Part shown: piece after piece, positions 10,665 through 21,511 of the stretch
Position numbering within the stretch: the first letter of the stretch is position 1
How the letters are laid out: every line of letters starts with the position of its first letter
Source: Hydractinia symbiolongicarpus
Lineage: Eukaryota; Cnidaria; Hydrozoa; Anthoathecata; Hydractiniidae
Length of the DNA stretch: 64,000 nucleotides
Direction: 5' to 3'
Assembly (NCBI RefSeq): GCF_029227915.1
Contig: NC_079876.1
Span: 6,324,001-6,388,000 of the forward strand
Translations under genes and position numbers: made by a program
The notes under the pieces: generated by a model
What the model was told of the DNA's origin: nothing
Database searches by the model: none
Seen by the model: the letters and a program-made list of their open reading frames with translations, nothing else

Positions 10665-12366
10665 TAAGAACATCTCTAACTCTCGGATAAAGAAAATATA
10701 GTTTCTCCAGATATTGATTGAGAGTCAGGGTTAAATTCAAAAAAACAAATTACTTCGATCTTATGCTGATATTTAGTGATGCATTTCGACGCTGGTCAAT
10801 CCAAAAGTCCACACAAATTTTGAATAAAATAGAACTGCCACATCGCAAATTATTTTTGAGAATCCGAGTAAGTCTCTCGTCCCAATTATTTCATCCTTAA
10901 GGTAGGAGAAAGTAGTATTTGAAAAGTCGATATGCTGAGGCCTTGACATGGTAAGATTGCTTTATTATAATCTTAGGTTTTGTTTTGAATTTTTTTCTAA
11001 AGTTTTTATTGTCTTCAGAAACTCGCGAGCTCACTGTGTTTCCAAAAATTTATCCATATCGCGTTATTCGTCAAGTCTTATTTTTCTCCATTCTGTTGAA
11101 GTTTTGTTTTATCATAATAGGTTAATTTATTTATTTTTTCGATTTATTATCGATCCAATGGGGGTTTAGCAGTGTGCCCAGCACTTCTAAAGTAATAAAT
11201 ACCTTAAAAGAAGTAGTGAGACGGGAATTAATTTTCGCAAAACGGTGTTTTGAAAAAGTTTTTTCGGAGATTTTATAATGCCGGAAGACATATTTTACAT
11301 ACAAATGTGGGTTCTGTATATATTTCGTCATCAGTTTGAGAGAATTTAGTCAGATTTCTTTTGCGACAATTAATTTTCGTGATCAAATATTTCGCGAGAA
11401 TTTATTTTCGCAAATTCAACGAAAATTCGCGAAAATTTCTTTCAGCGAAAATTACCGCTTTTAAAATAACTTAAAAGATGTGATTTTGGACATTTGTATA
11501 ATCGTTCAATTTTGTTCCTCTAAACACACAGCCGATAATAAGCTATAGGAACTTGATGAAAAAAACGACTACTCATGTAAAGAACATTCTTAATGATTTA
11601 ATGATTTAATCTTAATCACCTTAGGTTTAAGCCATGGATCCATTAGAATTATTGGAAACATGGTTGTGTCTGCAGATACCCATATATAACAAAATTATAT
11701 TTCCTAAAAAATCACACCATGTTTTCCTTATGGACAAAAAGACTATGACTGTTTTATTTCATACGATAGAAATCATTTGGTGTTACCATTTATTGTGAGA
11801 TAAGTTGCCTACTTAGTTCCCGGAAAATAACCATGAATTTTTAGTACATTTTCCCCGATATCTCTTGAAATTTGTTTTGAAATACTCTAATTGCAAAATC
11901 ATTCGACAAACTGTCTAGGTATTGATTAAAAACATATTTTCGTCCAGAACGTAGGTTCCTTCATATTTATAGTGTTTCACCTTCACGACTGCATTTTGAC
12001 ACGTCCTCTAGCTTTTGTTAGCAATTTTGTTAATTTAATAGACCTTTATAATATACAAAATAATATTTTAACTTTTTATTGTATAGGTCTTTTTTGTTAG
12101 AATACGAAAAAATTTGTTCACACACATTGCATTTTTCCTAGTGCTCCTCACAATGCAACTCTCAGCAAGCCATTAGTGTTACACTCGGTACTCACGTAAT
12201 TTTCAAGTTTGTATTAAATGAGTGTGATATGCTTTTAGCGAATCGCTATCATTATTTCTCCAATATTCTGAAAAATTGGATTGAGAATGCAACTAGTTCT
12301 GAAATTATTAAAATTTCATATATGTCCTCGTTTAGTTGTTCTCAGGAAGTGTCCTCACTTAATTCG

Positions 12367-12367
<1 letters not shown>
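10665..12367. other. AT-rich stretch with TTCGCGAAAATT-type repeats
   Basis: No gene is recognised. Around 11225-11460 the words TTTTCGC, GCGAAAATT and TTCGCGA recur in both orientations, giving imperfect inverted repeats (for example TTCGCGAGAATTTATTTTCGC at about 11391-11410 facing GAAAATTCGCGAAAATT at about 11422-11438). This may be the end of a degenerate non-autonomous element. Confidence 0.4.

Positions 12368-12416
<49 letters not shown>
12368..12416 (+). repeat. (GT)n microsatellite
   Basis: About 24 uninterrupted GT dinucleotides. The tract abuts CAGTCTGTAACAGGCAAAGT, a segment that recurs beside GACA repeats at 58425 and near 35010, so it is probably the simple-repeat part of family B rather than an independent tract. 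Confidence 0.95.
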
Positions 12417-12417
<1 letters not shown>

Positions 12418-13158
12418 AGTCTGTAACAGGCAAAGTGGATGTGTTCATTTTCCTTTGATGTCGTCGAAAAAGTTGTCTGAGAACCTTAATTTTCTGACGT
12501 TACGGCGCGACGTCAATAATACTACTTTAATATGAATCTCTTATAATAATAAAAAGTGTATGTGACGGTCATAGTGGATATCCTCATTTTCCTTTAATAT
12601 CGCCGAAATTTTCTTTGAAGTCGCCGAAAAAATTATGTCTTAAATGTTAAACTTTATGACGTTACGGCGCGACGTCAATAACACTAGTTTAACGTCAATA
12701 TCCTATATTAAATTAATGAAGCCATTACATGGCACTTAAAATTTGAGGAAAATAACTTGGAAACAAGGTCGTGACGTCAATGATTTTTCACTGCGTGGGT
12801 AACTAGCGACCACCTAAGACCAATTTGGGTAATTTTCCCCAACATAGGTCCCCAAATCCGTTTCGGAATAGGCGGGTTGATGACGTCATCAAAAAACCCT
12901 AATATCCCTGCAACCATTTGTCAAAGACGCATGGTCCTATACATTTTCTTGATCAGCGTTTCAAGATCTATACGATGAAGGCAACAGGTATACAAATTCC
13001 TAAAAAAATTTTTAAGGTTTTGACGGGTTTTTGCTGACGTCAGCAAAATTTTTAATCCCTGATAACTCTCTTTTTATTGACCTTTTGCCTAAGTGGATTT
13101 CTCCACGGGCTTTTATAGACTAGTATCCTATATAAAATTAATGAAGCCATTACAGTGC
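12417..13158 (+). repeat. Family B composite repeat (left part)
   Basis: Two head-to-tail units begin AACAGGCAAAGTGGATGT (about 12425) and a variant near 12562. They share a CGACGTCAATA block, then ACTTGGAAAC, GACGTCA motifs, GGTCCCCAAATCCGTTT and TTGATGACGTCATCA. The unit ends around the imperfect palindrome GTGGATTTCTCCACGGGC (about 13095). Related copies are at 14618-14990, 39130-39370 and 57190-58470. There is no coding. The microsatellite, the tandem modules and the short terminal hairpin recall Helentron-type non-autonomous elements, but I cannot establish the class. Confidence 0.65.
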
Positions 13159-13170
13159 ACTTAAAACTTT

Positions 13171-14617
13171 AGTTGGCAGTAAAGCTTTTTTTTAAGTAGT
13201 TTCCATTTTCTGTTGGTAGTGAAGCTTTCAAACGTAAATATGTGGAAGAGAGAGTGAAAAACCGGATTTTAGAAGTGGAAACGTTGTCTAAAATTGGAGA
13301 AGCTTATCCGCATGCTGCTTACGCTGTCTTCGTACATGGATATTGAATGGATATGTTTGCAACGACTGGGAGAGATTATTACCCTCTCTTCCAGTTAAAT
13401 ATGGATGATTAGCAATATTTGATCCGTCCAAACGTTGCGTCACTGAGTACAGCAATTCTAGCCTCCTGACAAGTAAAATGGTTGAAAAAGTGAAATGTCA
13501 AGACGATATTAATGACGAATTAATAGAGGACGTATTAAAGAAGCGAAAAAATGAAATTAAAACATAAAGAGGAAGACTTGTGAAATGACGTTAACATCAA
13601 TAAAAAAGTCTTTGACTAACTAAACTAAACTAAAAGTAAGAGCGCTCGAGGCTTCTTTGGGAACTGGTGCTTCGAGTTGGTTGAATGCCTTGCCAATTAG
13701 AGAACATGGATTCGTTTTGGATAAACAATCATTTTGGGACAGTTTATTCATATGATACTGCATCCTGCTAAGGCGATTACCATCCAGATGTGTTTGTGGT
13801 GTTTCTCTTACAATTAAACACGCGCTATTCTGTCCAAAAGGTTGTCTCATAACATTACGACACAACAAAATCCGAGACTTCACTGCCGAACTACTTCAGG
13901 AATGTTTTAAGGACGTGAGAATAGAGCCCGTATTACAGGAAATCGCTGGTGAACAGTTTTCTTCATCAACCATAACTACTGACGAGACACGAGTAGACGT
14001 AGCTGCTAGAGGATTTTAGATCAGAGAGCAAATGGCTTTTTTTGATATGAAAGTTTTTAACCCAACGGCCAAAATGCACCTGAACCGTGATCTGAAAGCA
14101 TGCTACAAAACCAATGAGTCAACTAAAATAAGATCTTATAATGCAAGACTCAATACTGTTGATCAAGGATCATTCACTCCCCTAATCTGCACGTATTTTG
14201 GAAGGGTGTCTCGAGAATGTGCTACGTTTTACAGCAAACTGTCTTGTTCGATTGCTGAAAAGCGAAATGAATCAGTGAGTATCACGAAAAATTGGCTGAG
14301 AACTGGATAAAGTTTCAATGTGCTAAGATGAAAGCTACTTTGTATTCGTAGATCGAGAGGAGTAAAGTCTGAAGCATCGCTAGTTCGCGACACAGACGTA
14401 AACATTGTGCCGTTTGAAAGCAGATTGGTTTGTGAATAAGTTGAACTGTTAAATCATTACCAAGTTGCGTGCAATGTTTACTTTTATATGTTTCTTTGTT
14501 ATCTTTCCACATATAACGTCTATGTACTTTTGTGTTTTTTGTTGTAGACAGGTTGATGAATAAGAAAATTATACATGATTAAAACAAAAAAACAAAACAA
14601 AAAAAACTTAAAACTTT
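13171..14617 (+). mobile_element. 5'-truncated non-LTR retroelement insertion with TSD and A-rich tail
   Basis: The word ACTTAAAACTTT occurs at 13159-13170 and again at 14606-14617, immediately after an A-rich tail (about 14579-14605). Removing the insert restores family B sequence (compare the unbroken CACTTAAAATTTGAGG at about 12733). A 12-bp target duplication with an A-rich 3' tail and missing 5' part is the signature of target-primed reverse transcription. The insert carries the pseudogene 13194-14400. Confidence 0.82.
13194..14400 (+). pseudogene. C-terminal part of a non-LTR reverse transcriptase polyprotein with endonuclease-like domain
   Basis: The first part (13215-13480) encodes a helical segment ending in PHAAYAVFVHG, followed by remnants of a LAIFDPS-type motif. 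From 13640 one frame runs to about 14345: GASSWLNALP, then a zinc-knuckle-like CVCG...H...C, TLRHNKIRD, an EP...L...R.DVAARGF block and AFFDMKVFNP. This layout is common in cnidarian retroelement proteins downstream of the reverse transcriptase. The E...D...FFD.KV pattern resembles a PD-(D/E)XK nuclease, an inference from pattern only.

In-frame stops occur at about 13751-13753 (TGA) and 14017-14019 (TAG, where Trp is usual), plus several stops and indels before 13640. It is 5' truncated and inactive. Confidence 0.75.
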
Positions 14618-14990
14618 GAGCTCAAATAACTTGGAAACGAGGTGGTAACGTCAATGATTTTCATCGTTTGGGTAACTAGGGACCACTTAGGACCAATTTG
14701 GGTAAGTTTCCCAAACCTGGGTCCCCAAATCCGTTTTGGAATGAATGGGTTGATGACGTCATCAAAACCCTTTAAACCCTAATATCTCTGCAAGCGTTTG
14801 TCAAAAATACATGGTCCTATACATTTTCAGGATCAGCGTTTCAAGATCTATACGATGAAGGCAACAGGTATACATATTTCTTAAAAATATTTTTTTCGGT
14901 TTTGACGGCCCATTGCTGACTTCAGCAAAATATTTAAACCCCAAAATCTGATTAAGCGCTCACCAAAACCACATGATCATATACATATAT
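14618..14990 (+). repeat. Family B composite repeat (right part)
   Basis: This continues the family B unit interrupted at 13158. AACTTGGAAACGAGG, TTTGGGTAACTAGGGACCAC, CCCAAATCCGTTTTGGAATG, TTGATGACGTCATCA and TTTCAAGATCTATACGATGA are shared with 12745-13000. Similarity fades near 14990. Confidence 0.7.
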
Positions 14991-15469
14991 CTTACATATA
15001 TACTTATATCTCGTGGAATAAGACGCGGTGAAAAAACGTGTATTTATAAATGTTGTTAATTAACTATATTTCATCCAACTTTAGGAGCATAAGCTTTTGC
15101 AAGTTTCAAGTACTTCGAGTCCTACTTATGTTGGAAATTGTGAAGCAATCTCGCAAAAGTTTATTCCTGAGAATAAATTTATAATCATTTCATTTGCATT
15201 AAAAGTTCTTTATGTAAGAACTAAAAATTGCGGCAGCAAAAAATTTGTTTGAAAATAAAAATAGTAGAAAATGTTAAAATTTTCATCGAGGTAATCCAAT
15301 CAAGGAAAACACCCCACATATGGTGGGGTATTTGTCACCACGTGCCAAGACAGGTTCAGAGCTAGCTTCGAGAGCTCTGGGGACAAGAATGGTGAAAAAG
15401 GTGATCCGATTAATCTTTAAATATTTATCAGAATCTTTTCAAAAGGACAGGTTAATACTGTGACTAACT
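14991..15469. other. AT-rich spacer before the satellite
   Basis: No coding or repeat structure is recognised apart from an AT-rich TATATCTT-type patch near 14985-15012. Confidence 0.4.
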
Positions 15470-17465
15470 TAGTATTACAGTATATTACTGAATACTACAA
15501 AGTATTAAAGTGTATTACTGAATACTACAAAGTATTACAGTGTATTACCGAATAATACAAGGTATTACAGTGTATTACTGAATACTACAAGGTATTACAG
15601 TATAATACTGAATACTACAAAGTATTATCGTGTATTAATGAATACTACAAGGTGTTACAGTGTATTACTGAATACTACAACGTATTACAGCATATTACCG
15701 AATACTACAAGGTATTACAGTGAACTACAAGGTATTACAGTGTATTCCCGAATACTATAAAGCATTACAGTGTCTTACTGAATACTACATAGTATTACAG
15801 TGTATTACTGAATACTACAACATATTACAGTGTATTACTGAATACTACAAAGTATTAAAGTGTATTACTGAATACTACAAAGTATTACAGTGTATTACCG
15901 AATAATACAAGGTATTACAGTGTATTACTGAATACTACAAGGTGTTACAGTATAATACTGAATACTACAAAGTATTATCGTGTATTAATGAATACTACAA
16001 GGTGTTACAGTGTATTACTGAATACTACAACGTATTACAGCATATTACCGAATACTACAAGGTATTACAGTGTATTACTGAATACTACAAGGTACTACAG
16101 TGTATTACCAAATACCACAAGGTATTACAGTGTACTACAAAGTAATACAGTGTATTACAGTGTACTACAAAGTATTCAGTGTATTACTGAACACCACATA
16201 GTATTACAGTGTATTACTTAATACTACAAGGTATTACAGTGTATTACTGAAAGCTACAAAGTATTACAGTATAATACTGAATACTACAAAGTATTACAGT
16301 GTATTACTGAATACTACAAGGTATTACAGTGTATTACCGAATACTACAAGGTATTACAGTGTATTACTGAATACTACAACATATTACAGTGTATTAATGA
16401 ATACTACAAGGTATTACAGTGTATTACTGAATACTACAACGTATTACAGCATATTACCGAATACTACAAGGTATTACAGTGAACTACAAGGTATTACAGT
16501 GTATTCCCGAATACTATAAAGCATTACAGTGTCTTACTAAATACTACATAGTATTACAGTGTATTACTGAATACTACAACATATTACAGTGTATTACTGA
16601 ATACTACAAAGTATTACAGCATATTACCGAATACTACAAGGTATTACAGTGTATTACTGAATACTACAAGGTACTACAGTGTATTACCAAATACCACAAG
16701 GTATTACAGTGTACTACAAAGTAATACAGTGTATTACAGTGTACTACAAAGTATTACAGTGTATTACTGAACACTACATAGTATTACAGTGTATTACTTA
16801 AAACTACCAGGTATTACAGTGTATTACTGAAAGCTACAAAGTATTACAGTATAATACTGAATACTACAAAGTATTACAGTGTATTACTGAATACTACAAG
16901 GTATTACAGTGTATTACCGAATACTACAAGGTATTACAGTGTATTACTGAATACTACAAGGTATTACAGTGTATTACTAAATGCTACAAGGTATTGCAGT
17001 ATAGTACTAAATACTACAAGGTATTACAGTGTATTACTGAATACTACAAGATATTACAGTGTATTACTGAATACTACAAGGTATTACAGTGTATTACTGA
17101 ATACTACAAAGTATTACAGCATATTACCGATTACTACAAGGTATTACAGTGTACTACAAGGTATTACAGTGTATTACCGAATACTACAAGTTATTACAGT
17201 GTATTACTGAATACTACAAGGTATTACAGTGTATTACTGAATACTACAAAGTATTACAGCATATTACCGAATACTACAAAGTATTACAGTGTACTACAAG
17301 GTATTACAGTGTTTTACTAAATACTACAAGGTACTACAGTGTATTACGGAATACTAAAAGGTATTACAGTGTATTACAGTGTACTACCAGGTATTACAGT
17401 GTATTACTGAATACTACAAGGTATTATAGTGTATTTCTGAATATACTACAAAGTAATACAGTGTA
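15470..17465. repeat. 30-bp satellite array with higher-order duplications
   Basis: About 66 tandem copies of a 30-bp unit with consensus GTATTACTGAATACTACAAG plus GTATTACAGT. Variants (TACAAC, CATATTACC, GAACTACAAG) recur in blocks. 15481-15718 resembles 15831-16068, and the block starting with the short GAACTACAAG unit at about 15720 recurs at about 16479. These repeats show array growth by duplication of several units at once. Because 30 is a multiple of three, long open frames of a YYKVLQCITE-type decapeptide appear in several frames. I treat these as by-products, since they have no start context or neighbouring exons. Confidence 0.95.
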
Positions 17466-17470
17466 AAATA

Positions 17471-17934
17471 CGGGATATTATTACGTACTACACCGTATTA
17501 CTGTATATTGCAAAGATATTATGCTAGACAGTAGTATGTATACCAGGCAGTATTATGTATTAACAACATTACGATGTTGATAAATTGCTTAACGTCGTGT
17601 GTCGGATGCCGTTGTCGTCTTGGGAAGAATGCGACAATGTCGGATAGGACATATTCACAGACTAAATTGATCCTTTCATGAAGTGCTTCCCGGGGTAGCA
17701 AACGTGCTCCACAATTTCGCTTTGCTCTCAAAGCTCAATTGCTTCGCAAAAACACGCCGGAAAAAAACGTTGTGCGCATCGGGATAAACTAAAAGCACTA
17801 TCTTCAATACGCACCATAACATTTACGAAAATAATACTTCTACATCCTAGGAGGTTTGTTAGATCATTATTAACCTTAGAAATCGGTGCGACCACTAACC
17901 AAAAGGCTGTAATAAGAAAAGTTACTGCCGATAG
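17471..17934. other. Unassigned flank of the satellite
   Basis: More GC-balanced than its surroundings. It holds overlapping minus-strand open stretches (about 17519-17731 and 17728-17985), neither of which resembles a family I know. There are no matching splice sites that would support a gene. Confidence 0.35.
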
Positions 17935-19252
17935 CCTAGTTATACGATGGCCCCTATGGCTCACTTCTCTTCTCAATAAAAACACTTCTTTTCTTAGTCA
18001 AAACACTTCTCTTCTGTATAACAACACTTCTCTTCTGTACAAGAACACTTCTCTTCTGTATAAAAAACTTCTCTACTTTGATACCCAAAGTTCACTTCCG
18101 TTCGAAACACTTCTCTTCCAAGTGCGAAAAAATTCTCTTCCATAAGCTTGAAAATTTCCCAGACTGAATCTGGTCCCTAATATATGAATTTATCCAGATC
18201 TTGTTTATGAATAAATGGCACACCCCGGGCCCTGCGCGTTTAAAATAAGATTTTTCGCAGGAAAAACTTTGCGAAATTTCAAGCTATATTCTTATACGGT
18301 CCCAGAAGCCTAATACGAGATTGTTTTTTTTTATCTACTTTCCACTAACTTTGAACTTTTATAATTGCGATTCGGCGAAACTAGAACGTTTTGCGGCTTA
18401 CAATTGACCTCACTTTGTCCGGGAATAAATATTGATTGTGATTTACAAAAACCAAGATATTTTTTTTGTAGCAATAAACATTGTGATGTTTGCTGGGAAA
18501 AGAACTCGTGGTTTTCAAAAAACAAGATATATATATTTCTAAAATCCAAGCATTTTACATTGTTACAGGTGTTGTATTACATATATCTTTCTACTGCACA
18601 AATCAAGGCAATATAATAATCAACAACTTCATGAGCTGTATCTGTATCTGATCTGGTACAGATAGTTCGCTAAACTCTTCTAGCTCATTAAGATCTAAAG
18701 TTTTTTTAAAAAACTCTCAACCGTATATTTCTGGAACAAAGTACAATGAATCAGTCCTTCCGCGGGGAGCAGTAGCACCTTTGCTTGGTGCTAACAGATG
18801 TTGATGTTCTATCACTACTGCTAGCATGACTTGTGTTAGTTACACAAGACAACGAAGACCTTGTGGCTGATGGTTTTATCGTAGTTGCTGTCAGGGACGA
18901 GCAGGACATTAGATTTTCAAGCTCCTCTTTAACAATTTCACGTACTACAGACTTCATGTTCATGCTTGCTTGACGACGGTTAAAAAAAATATGTCACATG
19001 GCGAGGGGACTGGTCCCATGTAATAAACCTCACAAAAGGTTAAAACTACGGACCAATGATGTAAAATTGCGGACCAGATTTTAGAATTCAAGTTGTAAAG
19101 AGCCACATGCAGAGAAGTGTAAGTGCAGAAGGGAAGTGTCAAAGTACCGAAGAGAAGTGTCAAAATACAGAAGAGAAATGTTTCGTTATATAGAAGAGAA
19201 GTGTTTTTGATTTGGAAGAGAAGTGAGCCATAGGAACCATCGTATAGTTAGG
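17935..19252. mobile_element. Unclassified terminal-inverted-repeat element with CACTTCTCTTC subterminal repeats
   Basis: The left end (17935-17972) and right end (19215-19252) are inverted copies. The left reads CCTAGTTATACGATGG then CTATGGCTCACTTCTCTTC. The complement of the right reads CCTAACTATACGATGG then CTATGGCTCACTTCTCTTC. Inside each end is an array of short repeats of the type AACACTTCTCTTCTGTATA (17977-18125 on the left, complement at about 19110-19212 on the right). The element is 1.3 kb. The interior has no recognised transposase. The subterminal arrays suggest a non-autonomous member of a larger cut-and-paste family, class not determined. Confidence 0.75.
18751..18963 (-). CDS. 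Hypothetical 70-aa reading frame inside the TIR element
   Basis: The frame begins MNMKSVVREIVKEELENL, a plausible amphipathic helix, followed by a Ser/Thr-rich tail, and stops at 18751. It lies inside the inverted-repeat element and could be the remnant first exon of its lost transposase. No domain is recognised, so coding status is doubtful. Confidence 0.25.
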   Translation of the reverse strand: MNMKSVVREIVKEELENLMSCSSLTATTIKPSATRSSLSCVTNTSHASSSDRTSTSVSTKQRCYCSPRKD

Positions 19253-19859
19253 AGATAAATTTTGCCTAATTTGGCTTTCATAGCCTATTTAGGCTATTCA
19301 GTTGTCACGTGACGTACATATAAACATCGTTTAAAAATTCTGTGAAGTTTGCCGGTCTTCCGAACCAGTGTTGTTTCTATTAACTATGGTGTAATCAATA
19401 ATATATACAGCGAGACTTAGTTATTATAGTTTATTTTTTTGTTTTATTTTTTCATTTTAACATTATGTTTTTGCAGAAAACTTTGTAGCTAAGTATCGCC
19501 TATAGATAATAGAAACAACATTATTATTTAGATCTACTGGAAACGGCAATTGTTTATATAATTCTAGAGCCTTTGCTATCTACTTCGAGCTGTCGATTCG
19601 ATTGAGCTGCGTTTACATTCAAACTTTTATGCTTCACATAATGTTGATAAAAAAATTATGGAGAACTTTCCTTGTATTGAAAGAGGACTTTTTGAATCAA
19701 TATTTCCTCATGATGTTGCTGATGAATTTACAGGAAATAAAAACTTAGATAGAATATCATGTGTTATCAAGGAAGCCATTTTTAATCCTAAGAATACAAG
19801 ATTTGCATTTCATGACTTCTTTGCTTTTTTGACGATGGATCATCTGATTGATATCAGAA
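19253..19859. other. Unassigned AT-rich stretch
   Basis: A short plus-strand open frame (19658-19870) has an ordinary composition but no recognised domain and no splice context. Nothing else is seen. Confidence 0.35.
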
Positions 19860-20061
19860 TTAGCAGTTGATGACGATTGAGTTGAGTCAGGCTTGTTGTG
19901 AGAATAGACTTAGTTTGCAACTTTGATACCGCACTAGCTCTGCAGTTGGATAGTACTTTTTCAAATGTGATGTCGTTTTCGCAGAGTAGGCGTTCTTTAA
20001 ATTTTTTGTCTCTTAAACCGATATCGAACGTGTATTCCATAGACTTTAAAGGGAAAGACTC
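19860..20061 (-). pseudogene. Ty3/Gypsy-like gag fragment
   Basis: Read on the minus strand from 20061 downwards, the frame contains GLRDKKFKERLLCE followed by ITFEKVLSNCRA. This matches the conserved gag pattern of Ty3/Gypsy retrotransposons: LRD, then lRerLL, then lTle.al..c.a. Only about 65 residues remain and no zinc knuckle, protease or polymerase is adjacent, so it is an isolated relic. Confidence 0.5.
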
Positions 20062-20753
20062 CTGTTAGGTAGAAGACCTTATATTTAGTAAGAAGTTGGG
20101 AATTATGAAACTTTTTCGTACAAAAAATTACATTTTATAATTGAGACTTGAAAAAGAAACTTTTCGTTTTTCGGAAAGTCGGCTGTACGAGGTTTGTACC
20201 CTGGGTCCATTGAACGTTGATGGCTGGTCCGTTAAATTTTTGAATTATAAAAGATTGAAATCGATTGCCACACATTGGACACGCATGCGTCTTTGTGGTT
20301 TTGGGTGGTTCTGGGTGATTCTGGTAGCTTTTATTGTACTTTCTGTTTTTTCACATTTTAGGGAACCAGCCCCAAATTGTTCTATGATACAAAACATGTT
20401 GGCACGATTTCATTAAACTAATTTTGACCCAACAATTCACAATTTCAAGCGTCATTCAAACGTGATTTGCATGTGAAGATTTGTTGACAAAAGCGGTCAA
20501 AAAAAAGATGGAACAATGATGAAACTGAAGAGCTTGCTGATTTGCGTGATTACCACTTTTTGTTGGATGTGTTTGAAATAAGAATATATTCGTTAAATAC
20601 AGATTATAAATTGAAATAAAAAATACTTGTAATAGCCTAATTTGTAAAGTATTTTTATATAATTCAAATTGACTTTCGTGGTAAAAAATCTCACGATTAG
20701 GAATTGGTCTAGGCTGAAATGTCTAAAAATGTGTAAATTGTTATCTTTTTCGT
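20062..20753. other. Unassigned stretch
   Basis: A plus-strand open frame at 20141-20416 includes a hydrophobic segment (WFWVILVAFIVLSVF) that could span a membrane, but no family is recognised and no splice partners are visible. Confidence 0.3.
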
Positions 20754-20757
20754 TTAA

Positions 20758-21507
20758 CCCAATTCGGTCCGGGGTTTTTCGAACATACTATGACCGGGGG
20801 GGCGGATTCCGCCCGCCCCCCCATCCCCCAATAACTTTTCATAGGATTGTTCAAATTGAATCAAACTTGGCACACTTATAGTACGTCATAAAAGGAACAA
20901 AATGGCGGCAATAAATTTTTGCTTGCGTCAGCACATTTTCTGTGACGTCATCAGAACCTTGAAAATTGTTAAAAATGCCACTATCTGCTTAAAATATAAT
21001 TACTTTTGTTCTAGAGCGAATTTTTACATTCTGTTTGAAGTTTCTAAAAGCTAAATAAAATGTTTTTAACATATCCTCCGGTTTTTACATGGATCAAATA
21101 AAAAATTGCCAAAAATTGACCGAAAATCCGTTTTTTCCCGATTTTCGGGTAAAATCCGACAAAATCGGGAAATCGGATTAGTCACGTGTCAAAATTATTC
21201 AAAATGATTCTTCTTGACGAAACAAAGTTGTGTTGCAAGTTTCAAGTTCTAAGGATAATCCTAACAGGAGTTATTATATTTTCCCCATTATAAGGATTTC
21301 ATAGAGATTTTTGGGGGTAGTTTCGAGTAATGGCCAATATCAAAGCCTCTATATGGTATGGGACCTAAAAATTTAGCATGCAGGTGTCTAATAGATAAAT
21401 GTTGAAACTCAGTAAGTATCATAGCCATATAACAAAGCAATCAGGAGTTATTAAAAAAAAAGCGTCAGGGGGGGCGGAATCCGCCCCCCCCCCCGGACCG
21501 GATAGGG
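20758..21507 (-). mobile_element. TTAA-flanked MITE (family A), copy 2, reversed
   Basis: TTAA flanks at 20754-20757 and 21508-21511. The sequence is the reverse complement of copies 1 and 3: it starts CCCAATTCGGTCCGGGG with the GTTCGAACATAC side first and ends GGACCGGATAGGG. It is 750 bp with no coding. GGCGGATTCCGCC-type palindromes lie close to both ends. Confidence 0.85.
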
Positions 21508-21511
21508 TTAA

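Noticed and set aside
15470-17465. CRISPR-like array
   Set aside because: Repeats are contiguous with no unique spacers, and the DNA is eukaryotic.
15720-17466. Repeated open frames of YYKVLQCITE-type peptides
   Set aside because: They arise in several frames because the 30-bp satellite unit is a multiple of three. There is no start context, splice site or flanking exon.
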